Assembly (NCBI GenBank): GCA_963805715.1
Contig: CAWDVK010000006.1
Coordinates: 137,962-201,961 of the forward strand
Direction of reading: 5' to 3'
DNA length: 64,000 nucleotides
DNA from: CAWDVK01 sp963805715
Lineage (GTDB): Bacteria > Actinomycetota > Actinomycetes > Streptosporangiales > Streptosporangiaceae
Shown: positions 8,975-18,779 of the stretch, piece by piece
Layout of the letters: the number at the start of each line of letters is the position of its first letter
Numbering within the stretch: position 1 is the stretch's first letter
Made by a program: the position numbers and the translations under genes
The notes under the pieces: generated by a model
What the model was told of the DNA's origin: nothing
The model's input: the letters and a program-made list of their open reading frames with translations, nothing else
The model's database searches: none

Positions 8975-11900
8975 TCACGGGCCGCTGACGGCGGCCGGTT
9001 CGGCATCCAGCATGGCCCGGATGCGGTCCGCGTCCGGATGATGCACGTCGCCGATGATCTCCAGCGCCTGCTGCCACGCCCGGCGGGCCGTCAGCGGCCG
9101 GCCGGCCGCCTCATGGGTGTCCCCCAGGTTGATCAGGCAGTAGGCCTGGCCCCACCGGTCCCCTAGCTCCCCGGAGATCGCCGCGGCCTGCTGATAGCAG
9201 GCGACTGCCTCCTCGTAGTCGCCGAGCTGGTGATGCACGGAGGCCAGGCTGTGCCAGGCATCGGCCACGCCGCCCGGGTCACCGAGTTCCCGGTAGAGAT
9301 CGACTGCCTCCTGGCAGCGAACACGCCCCTGCCGGGCATCGCCGAGCCGGGCGTGCGCCAGCCCGGTCAGGTGCAGCGCGTAAGCGAGCCCGATACGATC
9401 GCCGCAGAGGCGGAACAGCCGCAGGGCCTGCCGGGCGTGACCGAGCGCGGCCCGATGTCGGCCGAGCCTGCCCAGCGAGATGCTCAGCCCGATGTGGCCG
9501 GAGCCCTGGCCCGCCAGATTGCCGGCCAGCCGGAAATGGGCGAGTGCGCGGGTGTTATGCGCGATGCCATCCTCGACGGCACCGGACAGGCTGCAGACCT
9601 GGGCTATCCGGTGCTCGGTCCAGCCCAGGCCATTGTGATCTCCCAGTCGCGCGGCGGCGGCCAGCGCGATCTCGTTGACGGCGGCCCAGTCCTGCCAGTG
9701 CCCCTGGCCGTCCAGGTAGCTGCGGAGCGTCCAGGGCAGCTGCCAGGCATGAGCGTCGAAGCCCTCGGCGGCGGCCTGGCTGATGACGGCCAGCAGGACC
9801 TGGTGCTCGGCCCGGAACCAGGCCAGGGCTTCCTCGTGGTCAGCAACCTGCTCCGGGCTGACCCCGGGGTGCGCCGCGGCCAGCTCGATCGGGTGTCCCA
9901 CCGGCGCCATGAGCTGGGTCGCGGCGTGGGCGGTGTGCAGGTAATGATCAAGGAACCTGGCCACGGCGGCGCGCCGGCCTGCCTCGGAGCCGCCGGTCCG
10001 GGCCTGCTCAGCGGCGCAGGCCCGGGCCTGCTCAGCGGCATAGGCCCGGAGCAGGTCGTGGAAGGCATACCGGCCCGGCTGGTGCTCCGAGAGCAGGCTC
10101 GCCGCGGTGAGCTCCGCCAGCATCTGCCGGGCCTGCGAGCGGGATGTGCCGGACATGCTGGCCGCGGCCGCCAGCGAGATGTCGGGTCCGGGATGAGCGC
10201 CGAGCAGCCGGAACATCCGGGCGGCCCGCTCGCTCAGCTGGCGGTAGGACCAGGAGAGCACTCCGCGCACGCTGGTGGCCTGCTCGCCGGTATCCAGCGC
10301 ATCCAGCCGGTCCTGCTCGCAGGCCAGCGCGGCGGCCAGCGCGGCCAGCGGCAGGCGAGGCCGGGCAGCGGCGCGAGCCGCGGTGATGGCCAGCGCCAGC
10401 GGCAGCCCGGCGCACAGGCTGACGATCTGGCGGACAGCCTCGGGCTCCGCGGCTGCCCGGCTGACGCCGAGCCGCGCGGTCAGCAGCGCCGTGGCTTCGT
10501 GGCCGGGCAGCAAGCCGAGCGAGACCGGCTGGGCGTCATCGGCCGCTGCCAGCCCGGACAGGACGGTGCGGCTGGTGACCACCACCAGGCAGCCAGGCGA
10601 GCCCGGCAGCAGCGGCCTGACCTGGCCGGGGTCACGCGCGTTATCGAGGACCAGGAGCATCCGCCGCCCGGCCAGCAGGCTGCGGTACAGGCCGGCCTGC
10701 GCCTCCGGCGTCGCCGGAAGCTGACCGGGCGGCACGCCCAGGGCGTCCAGGAAGCCGCGGATGGCCTCGGCCGGCGTGACAGGGACAGCGGCCGGGTCGT
10801 AGCCGCGCAGGTTCACGTGCAGCTGACCGTCCGGGAAGTGCCCAGCCACCCGGCGTGACCAGTGCAGGGCCAGTGCCGTCTTGCCGACGCCAGCCGTGCC
10901 GTCGATCGCGGCTATCGTCACGCCTTGCGTGCCCTCCCCGCGCTGGCCGAGCAACCGGTCCAGCTCGGCCAGCTCGGCGGCCCGCCCGGTGAAATGCCGT
11001 ACTCCGGCCGGCAGCTGGCGCGGCAGCACGGCCACGGCCGCCGGGCTGCCGACGGCTGAGCGCGGGCCGCCGCCGGGCGCAGGTCCGCGCGCGTCATCGG
11101 GATCGTCATGGCGGTCGCCGCCGGGGCCGTGACCGGGGCTCTCACCGGGCCTGGCGGCCGGGGCCGCGACCGCTGCTGCCAGCCGGGTCAGGCGCGTGTC
11201 GCCGGCCAGGATCTGCTGGTGCAGGGCCCGCAGTCGCGGGCCAGGATCAAGGCCAAGCTCGTCCCTCAGCACCTGGCGGGCGTGCTGATAGGCGGCCAGC
11301 GCATCGCCGCGCTGGCCGCCGCGGAAGAGGGCGATCATCAGCTGCCCGCGCAGCCGCTCTCTGAGCGGGAATCGCGCCGCCAGCCCGGTGAGCTCGCCGC
11401 ATAGGTCCGCGCCCGTTCCGGCCGCCAGGTCCGCGTCGATCCGGTCCTCCAGGGCAGCCAGCCGTTGCTCATTCAGGCTGGCGGCCCCGGCCGACAGCTG
11501 CTGGCTCAGCTGCAGGACATCGGCCAGCGCCGGCCCGCGCCACAGGTCGAGCGCCTGCCGGAGGGCATCGGCCGCGGCGGCCGGATCGCCGTCTCGGGCT
11601 AACCGGCGCCCGCACGCGGCGAGCGAGGTGAACGCCTGCACGTCGAGCTCGCCTTCGCCCAGGCTCAGCCGGTATCCGGGGGCGACGGTGGCGATCCTGG
11701 ACGCCGGGGCGCCGGGCTCAAGCTCCGCCAGCCGTCGCCGCAGCTGATGCACCTGGACGTGCAGGTTCCGCTCTCGCTGCCGGGAAGCCTCCTCCTGCCA
11801 CAGGGCGTCGATCAGCGACGCGACGGGAACCACCCGGTTCGCTGACAGGGCGAGCGTGGCCAGCAGCGCCCGCAGGGCCGGCTGCGCGATCCCGGCAGGC

Positions 11901-11983
11901 ACGCCGCCGATGACGACATCGACCGGTCCCAGCAAGCCCACCACGAGCGCGTTCGCTGCGACCGGCTGCTCGCCCATGAGCAT
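8975..11983 (-). CDS. SARP-family transcriptional regulator (AfsR-like: wHTH-BTAD, NB-ARC, TPR)
   Basis: A large AfsR-type regulator. The N-terminal OmpR-like winged helix (LLGPVDVVIGG to RIATVAPGYRLSL) is followed by a bacterial transcriptional activator domain. A linker leads to an NB-ARC ATPase with Walker A GTAGVGKTAL, and about seven TPR-like repeats end the protein (for example GDARQGRVRCQEAVDLYREL). Such proteins activate secondary-metabolite or morphological genes after nucleotide-dependent oligomerisation. The open frame reaches 12148 and would overlap the divergent ligase start, so I prefer the ATG at 11983 (or 11977), where the family homology begins. No biosynthetic cluster is visible nearby; the divergent ligase is the obvious candidate target. 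Confidence 0.88.
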   Translation of the reverse strand: MLMGEQPVAANALVVGLLGPVDVVIGGVPAGIAQPALRALLATLALSANRVVPVASLIDALWQEEASRQRERNLHVQVHQLRRRLAELEPGAPASRIATVAPGYRLSLGEGELDVQAFTSLAACGRRLARDGDPAAAADALRQALDLWRGPALADVLQLSQQLSAGAASLNEQRLAALEDRIDADLAAGTGADLCGELTGLAARFPLRERLRGQLMIALFRGGQRGDALAAYQHARQVLRDELGLDPGPRLRALHQQILAGDTRLTRLAAAVAAPAARPGESPGHGPGGDRHDDPDDARGPAPGGGPRSAVGSPAAVAVLPRQLPAGVRHFTGRAAELAELDRLLGQRGEGTQGVTIAAIDGTAGVGKTALALHWSRRVAGHFPDGQLHVNLRGYDPAAVPVTPAEAIRGFLDALGVPPGQLPATPEAQAGLYRSLLAGRRMLLVLDNARDPGQVRPLLPGSPGCLVVVTSRTVLSGLAAADDAQPVSLGLLPGHEATALLTARLGVSRAAAEPEAVRQIVSLCAGLPLALAITAARAAARPRLPLAALAAALACEQDRLDALDTGEQATSVRGVLSWSYRQLSERAARMFRLLGAHPGPDISLAAAASMSGTSRSQARQMLAELTAASLLSEHQPGRYAFHDLLRAYAAEQARACAAEQARTGGSEAGRRAAVARFLDHYLHTAHAATQLMAPVGHPIELAAAHPGVSPEQVADHEEALAWFRAEHQVLLAVISQAAAEGFDAHAWQLPWTLRSYLDGQGHWQDWAAVNEIALAAAARLGDHNGLGWTEHRIAQVCSLSGAVEDGIAHNTRALAHFRLAGNLAGQGSGHIGLSISLGRLGRHRAALGHARQALRLFRLCGDRIGLAYALHLTGLAHARLGDARQGRVRCQEAVDLYRELGDPGGVADAWHSLASVHHQLGDYEEAVACYQQAAAISGELGDRWGQAYCLINLGDTHEAAGRPLTARRAWQQALEIIGDVHHPDADRIRAMLDAEPAAVSGP

Positions 11984-12146
11984 CAGGTTACTGAGCAAAG
12001 CCTCAATCCGGCGCGGATGCGGCTTACCGCCCGGCGTCCTGGCCTCTGGGACCTTCGCCTCTGTCGCCAATTGAGGGGATAGTTCTGGACTGAGATGGTC
12101 AGCGCCGTGGCGCGTCGCATCCCGTACACAGGACAAGGCGAGGAAC

Positions 12147-13841
12147 ATGACGGACTACCCGCTCGCGGAGAGCAACCCGGTCGAGCAAGCACCAGGGACG
12201 GCGAGGGACCCGCAGGCCGCTGCGGGCCCTGTCTCGCACACGGCGCTGACGCCGCTGTCGTTCCTGGAACGATCCGCTCGCGTCTGGCCGGACAAGACTG
12301 CCGTGATCTACGGCAGCCGCCGCCTCAGCTACGCCGAGCTGGCCGTAGCGGCGACCCGCGTGGCGCGTGCGCTCCAGGCGAGCGGCGTCGAGCCGGGTGA
12401 CCGGGTGGCTTACCTGATGCCGAACCTGCCCGAGATGCTGATCGCCAATTTCGCGGTTCCGCTGGCGGGCGGCGTGCTGGTCGCGATGAATACCCGGCTG
12501 ACCGCGGAGGAGATCGCCTACATCCTGGACCACTCGGGCGCGAAGCTCCTGGTCACGGACGCGGCGCTGCTGAAGACGGCTGCGGCTGCCGCGCGCGACG
12601 TTGAGGCGGTGACCCAGATCGTCGTCGCCGAGGACGGCGAGGCGGCGCCGTCCGGCGCGGACCTGACCGGGCCGCGGCTGGTGAGCTACGGGGAATTCCT
12701 GCGCCGGGGCACGGACGAGCCGCTGCCCTGGTCGGTCGCCGACGAGCTGGCCCCGCTCTCGATCAACTACACGTCCGGCACCACCGGGCGGCCGAAGGGC
12801 GTGGTCTACACCCACCGGGGTGCCTACCTGAACTCCTTCGGCGAGATCGTCCACTCCCGCCACGATGAGCGCAGCGTCTACCTGTGGACGCTGCCGATGT
12901 TCCACTGCAACGGCTGGTGCACGCCCTGGTCCCTGACCGGGATCGGCGGCACCCACGTGTGCCTGCGCGAGGTGCGCGGCGACGCGATCTGGGAGCAGCT
13001 GCGCGCCCACGATGTCACCCACCTCAATGCGGCGCCGACCGTCGTGACGACCATCCTGAACGCGCCCGAGGCCGGCCCGCTGGACCGGCCGGTGCTGATC
13101 ACCACGGCCGGCGCGCCGCCGAGTCCCACCACCATCGCGCACATGGAGCAGATGGGCTTCCAGATCGTGCATGTCTACGGGCTGACCGAGACCTACGGCC
13201 CGATCTCGGTATGCCAGTCCCAGCCGGCCTGGGCTGACCTGCCCGCCGGTGAGCGCGCGGTGCTGCAGGCCCGGCAGGGCGTCAGCATGATCCAGGCCGA
13301 GGGCCTGCGCATCGTGGACGCCAGGATGGCCGACGTCCCGGCCGACGGCAGCACGATGGGCGAGATCGTCATGCGCGGCAACAATGTCATGGCCGGCTAC
13401 TACCTCGATCCCGACGCCACGGCCGAGGCCTTCCGCGGCGGCTGGTTCCACAGCGGCGACCTCGGCGTGATGCACCCCGACGGGTACATCGAGCTGCGCG
13501 ATCGCTCCAAGGACGTGGTGATCTCGGGCGGGGAGAACATCTCCACGATCGAGGTTGAGCAGGCGCTCATGAGCCATCCGGCCGTGCTGGAGGCAGCTGT
13601 CATCGGCGTGCCCGACGACAAGTGGGGTGAGCGCCCGAAGGCATTCGTCCTGATCCGGTCCGGCGTCAGCGCAACCCCGGAGGAGCTGATCGCGCACGTG
13701 CGCACCAAGATCGCCAGTTATAAGGCGCCGCGCGAGGTGGTCATCAAGCAGGAGCTGCCGAAGACCTCCACGGGAAAGATCCAGAAATTCGTGCTGCGCG
13801 ATGCCGAGTGGGCCGGGCGCGCCCAGCGCGTTCACGGCTAG
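12147..13841 (+). CDS. Acyl-CoA synthetase (AMP-forming ligase)
   Basis: A 564-residue ANL ligase that starts TPLSFLERSARVWPDKTAV after a short leader. Motifs are NYTSGTTGRPKGVVYTHRG, VYGLTETYGPIS, GWFHSGDLG, RSKDVVISGGENIST and the catalytic Lys in PKTSTGKIQKF. It belongs to the acetate/medium-chain-like branch and is the third acyl-CoA ligase in the window. It diverges from the SARP regulator with about 160 bp between starts, and an AAGGCGAGGA stretch precedes the ATG. A 9-bp-arm hairpin follows the stop. Confidence 0.9.
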   Translation: MTDYPLAESNPVEQAPGTARDPQAAAGPVSHTALTPLSFLERSARVWPDKTAVIYGSRRLSYAELAVAATRVARALQASGVEPGDRVAYLMPNLPEMLIANFAVPLAGGVLVAMNTRLTAEEIAYILDHSGAKLLVTDAALLKTAAAAARDVEAVTQIVVAEDGEAAPSGADLTGPRLVSYGEFLRRGTDEPLPWSVADELAPLSINYTSGTTGRPKGVVYTHRGAYLNSFGEIVHSRHDERSVYLWTLPMFHCNGWCTPWSLTGIGGTHVCLREVRGDAIWEQLRAHDVTHLNAAPTVVTTILNAPEAGPLDRPVLITTAGAPPSPTTIAHMEQMGFQIVHVYGLTETYGPISVCQSQPAWADLPAGERAVLQARQGVSMIQAEGLRIVDARMADVPADGSTMGEIVMRGNNVMAGYYLDPDATAEAFRGGWFHSGDLGVMHPDGYIELRDRSKDVVISGGENISTIEVEQALMSHPAVLEAAVIGVPDDKWGERPKAFVLIRSGVSATPEELIAHVRTKIASYKAPREVVIKQELPKTSTGKIQKFVLRDAEWAGRAQRVHG

Positions 13842-13884
13842 GGCCGAGCTCGCCGGGCGGCCGCGTCGGCCGGGAAGCTCGGCC
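13842..13884 (+). terminator. Hairpin terminator after the ligase gene
   Basis: GGCCGAGCT (13842-13850) pairs with AGCTCGGCC (13876-13884). It begins immediately after the TAG stop. Confidence 0.45.
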
Positions 13885-14320
13885 GGGTAGCCGCGGCCGG
13901 GTAGCGCCGGCCAGAGTGGCGGGCGTGCCCGCTGGCGGCCAAGCGCCGGATTATTCCCGCTGCTGATCAGTGGTGACAAGCGCCATATTCCGGATGCGAT
14001 GGATGCGGCGGGCTTCGCGGCGGTGTTGATACGGACGTGGTCCTTTAGTACGGATCACTTTTTCCATGCTCTCCCGGTTCCCGGCTGCCGCGCGACCATG
14101 TCGTGTCGCCAGTGCCGGGTGCCCGACGGGAAATAGCTAGCGCAGGCCAGCGAGAGGAGCCAGCCCGGACTGAAGCGCGCCGCGAATCACGCGAGCAACT
14201 CAGCAGGCCATGACCATGACCATGCCCCCCGAGGGCCATGGCACTTGAAGTCACGTCCAATACGTTAGTCGCGATCGTGCGCGAAGAGCTGAGGGCGGAC
14301 GGAGGAGGGTCCATCCTCCC
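13885..14320 (+). other. Long leader region of the LysM gene
   Basis: This is 436 bp without a supported gene. A four-codon-scale repeat (CCATGACCATGACCATG near 14208) and a hairpin at 14301-14319 are visible. Genes of this class in actinomycetes often carry long structured leaders, but I could not match the conserved blocks of the c-di-AMP (ydaO) riboswitch here. Confidence 0.35.
14301..14319 (+). promoter_or_regulatory. Hairpin enclosing the Shine-Dalgarno of the LysM gene
   Basis: GGAGGA (14301-14306) is perfectly complementary to TCCTCC (14314-14319), with a 7-nt loop and the ATG two bases later. The ribosome site is therefore self-sequestered in the transcript. Confidence 0.5.
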
Positions 14321-15007
14321 ATGGGTATCAAGCACATCGCAGCAGCAATGATCGCGCCAGCGGCAATCGCTGGCGTCGCCCTCTCGACGGGGGGCGCCGC
14401 GAACGCGGCAGCAGTTTCGCACGCCAGGCCAAAGGCAGCTGTCCATCACGCCAGGCCGAATAAGTACCACCAGTGGGTCACCGTACGCGCGGGCGACACG
14501 CTCAGCGGCCTTGCCGCCGCGCACCACATCTCGTGGCAGGCGCTGTATGCCACGCCGCCGAACATGAAGACCGTTCACAACCCCAACGTGATCACGGTGG
14601 GCGAGCGCCTGCGCATCCCCGCCGACCCGAAACTGAGGGCGGCGCAGTTCGCCGCGCTGGAACTACGGCTCGCGCGGGAAGCCACGCCCACGCAGGACCG
14701 GGTGCAGCAGCCCGCAGTCCAGCAGCAAGCGGCCCAGCAGCCCGCGGCTCAGGCTCAGGCCGGCAGTGCCGGCACGGCCTCTCCGAGCGCTGGCATGTCG
14801 TCGTTCGAGCAGTGCGTGACGTGGCGCGAGAGCTCCGACACCCCGACCGATCCCGATGGGCTCTTCGGGATCCTGCCGTCGGTGTGGGCCTCGCTCGGCT
14901 ACTCGGGCACGGCCGGCCAGGCCTCCGTGGCCCAGCAGCAGATCGCGTTCAGCCGGCTGTACGCGGAGTACGGCGCGCAGCCCTGGGCACCGTCGGACGG
15001 CTGCTAG
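14321..15007 (+). CDS. Secreted LysM protein with transglycosylase-like (Rpf-type) C-terminus
   Basis: 228 residues. A signal peptide with a hydrophobic core (AAAMIAPAAIAGVALSTGG) probably ends at ANAAA. A LysM peptidoglycan-binding domain spans roughly residues 51-98 (WVTVRAGDTLSGLAAAHHIS to ITVGERLRIP). A Gln/Ala-rich linker and a transglycosylase-like domain follow (FEQCVTWRESSDTP, then GLFGILPSVWASLGYSG and QPWAPSDGC). The catalytic-type Glu is in WRES. It is probably a cell-wall remodelling or resuscitation-promoting enzyme outside the membrane. It is monocistronic, bounded by a long leader and a strong terminator. Confidence 0.82.
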   Translation: MGIKHIAAAMIAPAAIAGVALSTGGAANAAAVSHARPKAAVHHARPNKYHQWVTVRAGDTLSGLAAAHHISWQALYATPPNMKTVHNPNVITVGERLRIPADPKLRAAQFAALELRLAREATPTQDRVQQPAVQQQAAQQPAAQAQAGSAGTASPSAGMSSFEQCVTWRESSDTPTDPDGLFGILPSVWASLGYSGTAGQASVAQQQIAFSRLYAEYGAQPWAPSDGC

Positions 15008-15039
15008 CTCACGGCTGTTACCGATCTGCCCGACAGCTT

Positions 15040-15076
15040 CCGGCCCTGGCGATGGACGACCCATTGCCAGGGCCGG
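15040..15076. terminator. Bidirectional hairpin terminator
   Basis: CCGGCCCTGGC (15040-15050) and GCCAGGGCCGG (15066-15076) form a perfect 11-bp stem between the convergent LysM and membrane-protein genes. Confidence 0.65.
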
Positions 15077-15102
15077 AGCCATGCCCGGACCTGGCCGGCC
15101 CA

Positions 15103-16635
15103 TCATGCTGGCCGTGCTGCGGCCGTCCCGCCGGAGCCGCGGCTGGCCCTGACCGAGCTGATGATGACGCTGATCCCGAGCGCCCCGGCCGGCACCAGGG
15201 TGACCAGGACCGGCAGCTGGTACCGCCAGGAGAACTCGAACAAGTCTGATACGAGCGTCACGAGCACGGCCGAGGCGAACAGCAGCAGGCAGGCCAGGGC
15301 ACGCTGGCGGGTACCGGGATCGGCCCTGCGGCGCAGCAGTGCCGCCGAGCCGGCCAGGCCGGTCAGCGTGAGCACGGCCAGCAGCGGGCCCGGCGTGTAG
15401 CCGCCGCCGAGCTGGTAGGACCGGAGGAACGCGGCGACCGGCCGCCAGACAGTCGGCTCGCCGCCGCCGAACCGGCTGACCGCGGCCCTGACGATCGGCT
15501 CGGTGGTCTGCGAGTCGTAGTACGGGTACGTCGTCTGGAACTGCCAGCGAGAGATGGGCGTATCACCCTGGCCGGTCGTGCGGGTCAGCATGAAGAGCTT
15601 GACCACGTCATGCCCGTAAGCGGAGAGCACCCGCATCGGCTGCTGGGTCAGCACCCGGTGGCTGAAGTCGGCCACCAGGCTGTTGACTTCACCGCGCGGG
15701 AGATTCCGGTAGTACGGCTGCACCGGGGAAGCCGCGTTGTACTCGAGCCAGTCGGGCCCGTTGGCCTGCTGGGCCGGCGTCGGGCACATCCCGCGCTCGG
15801 CTGACGGCAGCCTGAGCGTGCCGCAGTCCGCTGCGGCCGCCATCCTCCCGTAGGTGGACGTGACGCCCGTGTGCGACAGGAAGAAGGCACCGCTGAGCAG
15901 GTAGGAGCCAGTGCAGTAGGCCAGGATGGGCAGCGCGAAGGCCGCGCAGAGGACAGCCGCCTTGCCGAGCGCATGCCGCCAGCCGCCGCCCGCCGCGAGC
16001 AGGTAGATCAGCGCCGGCACCAGCAGGACCTCGCCGACCTGGGCGACCGTGGCTGAGGTCCCGAGCACGACGCCGGCCGCGACGACGCTGCGCCAGCTGG
16101 CTCTCGGCTGCCAGAGCAGGATCGCCAGGCCGGCCACGATCAGTGCCTCGAACAGGGTGTCCGGCATGATCGTCTGTTCCATCTGCAGCTGGTAGGCGTC
16201 CAGCAGGACGGGCGTCATGGCCAGGGCGGCCAGCCAGCGCGACACCCCGCGCCGGCGCAGCAGCAGGTAGATGGCCACGGCCATGGCCAGGCCGAGCAGA
16301 TGCTGGAAGGCGGCGACCGCGTTGAAGTTGGCGATCAGCAGGATCGCTCGCAGCGGGCCCTTGTAGCCGACGGGGTCGTTACCGTCGGCGTTGTAGAGGT
16401 ACCTCACCGTGTCGATGTAGAACAAGGCGGGCCGGTAGGCCAGCTGGACCAGCACCCGGAGCACCAGGCCGGCCGCCAGCAGCGCGGTGGCCAGCCAGTT
16501 CCGCCGCAGTGCGGCCGCGGCCGCCGCTGCCCCCTGGCGGGTCGCCCGGGCGCGGCGGCCCGGCCCCGCCTGGCCGGCCGGGCTGCGATCCGCGTCCGCG
16601 GAGGTGAGCGGGCTTTTCCCGAGCATGCCAGTCAC
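15103..16635 (-). CDS. Polytopic membrane protein, GT-C glycosyltransferase-like
   Basis: 510 residues with about ten hydrophobic segments. The first follows LRRNWLATALLAAGLVL and several occur at the C-terminus. An early loop contains YIDTVRYLYN and a later loop contains QMEQTIMPDTLFEA, acidic loops of the kind used by lipid-linked-sugar GT-C transferases. Large periplasmic loops lie in the middle. I recognise the architecture, not the substrate. It is transcribed in the same direction as the MptB-like gene and lies 124 bp downstream of it, so both may act in cell-envelope glycan assembly (inference). Confidence 0.6.
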   Translation of the reverse strand: MTGMLGKSPLTSADADRSPAGQAGPGRRARATRQGAAAAAAALRRNWLATALLAAGLVLRVLVQLAYRPALFYIDTVRYLYNADGNDPVGYKGPLRAILLIANFNAVAAFQHLLGLAMAVAIYLLLRRRGVSRWLAALAMTPVLLDAYQLQMEQTIMPDTLFEALIVAGLAILLWQPRASWRSVVAAGVVLGTSATVAQVGEVLLVPALIYLLAAGGGWRHALGKAAVLCAAFALPILAYCTGSYLLSGAFFLSHTGVTSTYGRMAAAADCGTLRLPSAERGMCPTPAQQANGPDWLEYNAASPVQPYYRNLPRGEVNSLVADFSHRVLTQQPMRVLSAYGHDVVKLFMLTRTTGQGDTPISRWQFQTTYPYYDSQTTEPIVRAAVSRFGGGEPTVWRPVAAFLRSYQLGGGYTPGPLLAVLTLTGLAGSAALLRRRADPGTRQRALACLLLFASAVLVTLVSDLFEFSWRYQLPVLVTLVPAGALGISVIISSVRASRGSGGTAAARPA

Positions 16636-16759
16636 CGGGCAGGCCCGGTCAGCGGGCGCGATCGCGCCACAGCGGCTCCCTGATCCGCCGGGCGGAGTGG
16701 CAGGGAGGCAAACCCTCGATCCCGGCCGCGGCTCAGGCCCGCCGCGCCGGCCCCTGGCC

Positions 16760-18442
16760 TCATCCCGAGATGATCCCGTGGCCGCCCCCGGAACGCCAGA
16801 GGGCCAGGAACACCGTGACGATCGCCAGCCATCTGGTCATCCGGTTGCGCGGGACCTGGGTCAGCGCGACCCAGGCGATCGCGGTGTACCAGGGGAAGAC
16901 CCAGGGAGCGACGAGGATCCAGGAGAACGTCAGCGCGAACGGCGCGACCACCTCGCGCGGCTGATCCGAGGAGATCCGCTGGTAGATGAACCAGGCGACC
17001 ACGATCATCGCGATCGGCCACAGGCAGCTGATGAGGGTGCCCACCGTCGCCGGGCTAAGGCCGGCTGTCTCGGCCGCTACCTGGAAAAGCCGCCACGGCG
17101 ACGGCAGCGCGACCAGCTTCGACGCGTTCAGCAGCGGTTTCAGCGCGCCGAGCCCGTAGTAGGCGTAGACGAGGGCCACGGTGACCAGGGACACCACCGT
17201 GATCCGGGCCGTGCGCATCCACTCGTGCCGCCGCAGCAGCGGCCACGCCAGCCCGATCCCGATCAGCGCAGCGTTGATCTTCACCCCGCACGCCAGGCCG
17301 ATCAGCACGCCGATCAGCACGTCGCCCCACATGCCGGAGACCCGGCGCGCCACCTGGATCGAGCAGATCGCCGCCGCGGCCACGAACGTGTCGAGATGGC
17401 CGCCGCTCACTAGCTGCTGGATGATGACCGGGTTCGCCACCCAGAACAGGGTGGCGCGCACGGGGTCGTCGGAGGTCTTCAGGAGCAGCCAGCCGACGCC
17501 GATGAAGACGATCCCGTTGAGGATCATCAGGATCCAGATGGTGGTGGCGATGTTCGGGCCGCCGATCCGCGCCGCGAACGACTGGATGACGGTCGCGACC
17601 GGCCCGTACACCGACGGCTGCCGCCTCCAGGCGGTGCCGATCACCGCCCAGTACGCGGTGTGGCGCAGGACCAGCGGGCTGAGCCGGTAAGGGTTACCGC
17701 CCAGCGACGCTATCCGGCCGTAGGCCGCGTAGCTCGCGGTATCCGACGAGCCGACCGGGGTGAGGCTGACCATGACGGCGACGATGGCCGCGCTGGCCAG
17801 CAGCAGGCGACGCGGATCGGGCCGCCACCCCTGGCTGTGCGCCCACAGCATCCCGGCGAGCCCCAGGCAGGCGAGGATATCGCCCGTGTACAGCATCGCC
17901 CCGGCGATGATGCTGTGGTGACCCAGCGACGGCAGGACGTGCGATTGCTGCAGCAGCCGGGTCAGCGGCAGCCGGATGGGCAGCGTCTCGGAGTTCGGCG
18001 CCATCGCGCCGACGAGCATGCCCAGCAGCAGGCCGGCTCCGGACACGGCGAGGGCGACCCTGGGCTCGGAGAGCCTGCTCCAGGAGAGCTTGCGGATCAC
18101 CGTGCTCATGAGCCGCTCGATCGGGCCGTTCGGGCCACGGCCCCCTAGCGGGTCATATGCCCGGAACGTCTGGACCGTTCGCGACCACCCGCCCGGACGG
18201 GGCGATCCGGTCCGGCTGCCCGGCTCGGCCGCCTCAGCAGGCGAGGAGGGGTCAGCCAGGCCGACAGCCCGGGGCGGCTCGGCGGCCGCGAGGTGATCGG
18301 CCGTCGCGGCCGGCCCGGGCTGGCCGGAAGGCGCGGCCGGGTCAGTGAGCCGGGCCGATCCGGCCGGATCGGCAGGCAGGGAAGGGTCGGCCGACCCGGC
18401 CGACCCTGGTGGGTCGGCCGGCTGGATGGACACCTGTGCCAC
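16760..18442 (-). CDS. MptB-like polyprenol-phosphomannose-dependent mannosyltransferase
   Basis: 560 residues. About 88 residues of Pro/Ala/Asp-rich cytosolic sequence precede a GT-C membrane core of about 12 helices. The first-loop signature is SSDTASYAAYGRIASLGGNPY, with the acidic residue expected for lipid-phosphosugar use, and a GHLDT motif lies mid-protein, as in the alpha-1,6-mannosyltransferase MptB family. The product would be a mannosylated lipid or glycan at the outer membrane face. The low-complexity N-terminus makes the start uncertain; the ATG at MSTVIRKLSWSR is an alternative. Confidence 0.75.
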   Translation of the reverse strand: MAQVSIQPADPPGSAGSADPSLPADPAGSARLTDPAAPSGQPGPAATADHLAAAEPPRAVGLADPSSPAEAAEPGSRTGSPRPGGWSRTVQTFRAYDPLGGRGPNGPIERLMSTVIRKLSWSRLSEPRVALAVSGAGLLLGMLVGAMAPNSETLPIRLPLTRLLQQSHVLPSLGHHSIIAGAMLYTGDILACLGLAGMLWAHSQGWRPDPRRLLLASAAIVAVMVSLTPVGSSDTASYAAYGRIASLGGNPYRLSPLVLRHTAYWAVIGTAWRRQPSVYGPVATVIQSFAARIGGPNIATTIWILMILNGIVFIGVGWLLLKTSDDPVRATLFWVANPVIIQQLVSGGHLDTFVAAAAICSIQVARRVSGMWGDVLIGVLIGLACGVKINAALIGIGLAWPLLRRHEWMRTARITVVSLVTVALVYAYYGLGALKPLLNASKLVALPSPWRLFQVAAETAGLSPATVGTLISCLWPIAMIVVAWFIYQRISSDQPREVVAPFALTFSWILVAPWVFPWYTAIAWVALTQVPRNRMTRWLAIVTVFLALWRSGGGHGIISG

Positions 18443-18779
18443 TCGCCCATACCCTCCACTGGCTCACCTGCGCGACCGCTGCCTCGCAGGCGTCGCCTCG
18501 CCGTCCGGCCCTGGGCTCCGGAGCCCCTGATCAGTTCTCGGCCGCCCCTGCTTGCGGTCTTCGCCCAGCGTAGGCGGCCCCCCAAAGCTCCACGTTACAT
18601 TCGCCTGAATCGTGCCAGCGCCAGCCCCCGGCCCGCCGATTACCAGTGTGCCGATCGGTTATGCCGCATTTGCGCGGCGGATGCGCTCAGCCGGCGGCCG
18701 GCTTCGTCCTGCCCTTACCCGGCCAGGACTCACGGCTCCCGGCCGCGCCGCGGCGGGTCTCGGTGTCCCCGGCCTCGCC
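18443..18779. other. Intergenic region, no supported gene
   Basis: Open frames here are short, Pro/Arg-rich and lack family features. The repeated CGGCCGAC words near 18390-18420 belong to the low-complexity 5' end of the MptB-like gene. Confidence 0.4.

Noticed and set aside
9230..10858. 542-codon plus-strand open frame
   Set aside because: It is antisense to the SARP regulator TPR and NB-ARC region, with shadow composition.
11984..12148. N-terminal extension of the SARP regulator to 12148
   Set aside because: It would overlap the divergent ligase start and lacks family similarity; the internal ATGs at 11983 or 11977 fit the domain start.
12099..13979. 626-codon minus-strand open frame
   Set aside because: It is antisense to the third acyl-CoA ligase, has no motifs, and is a GC-driven shadow.
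13885..14320. c-di-AMP (ydaO) riboswitch upstream of the LysM gene
   Set aside because: The context fits, but I could not find the conserved core blocks, so only the local hairpin is claimed.
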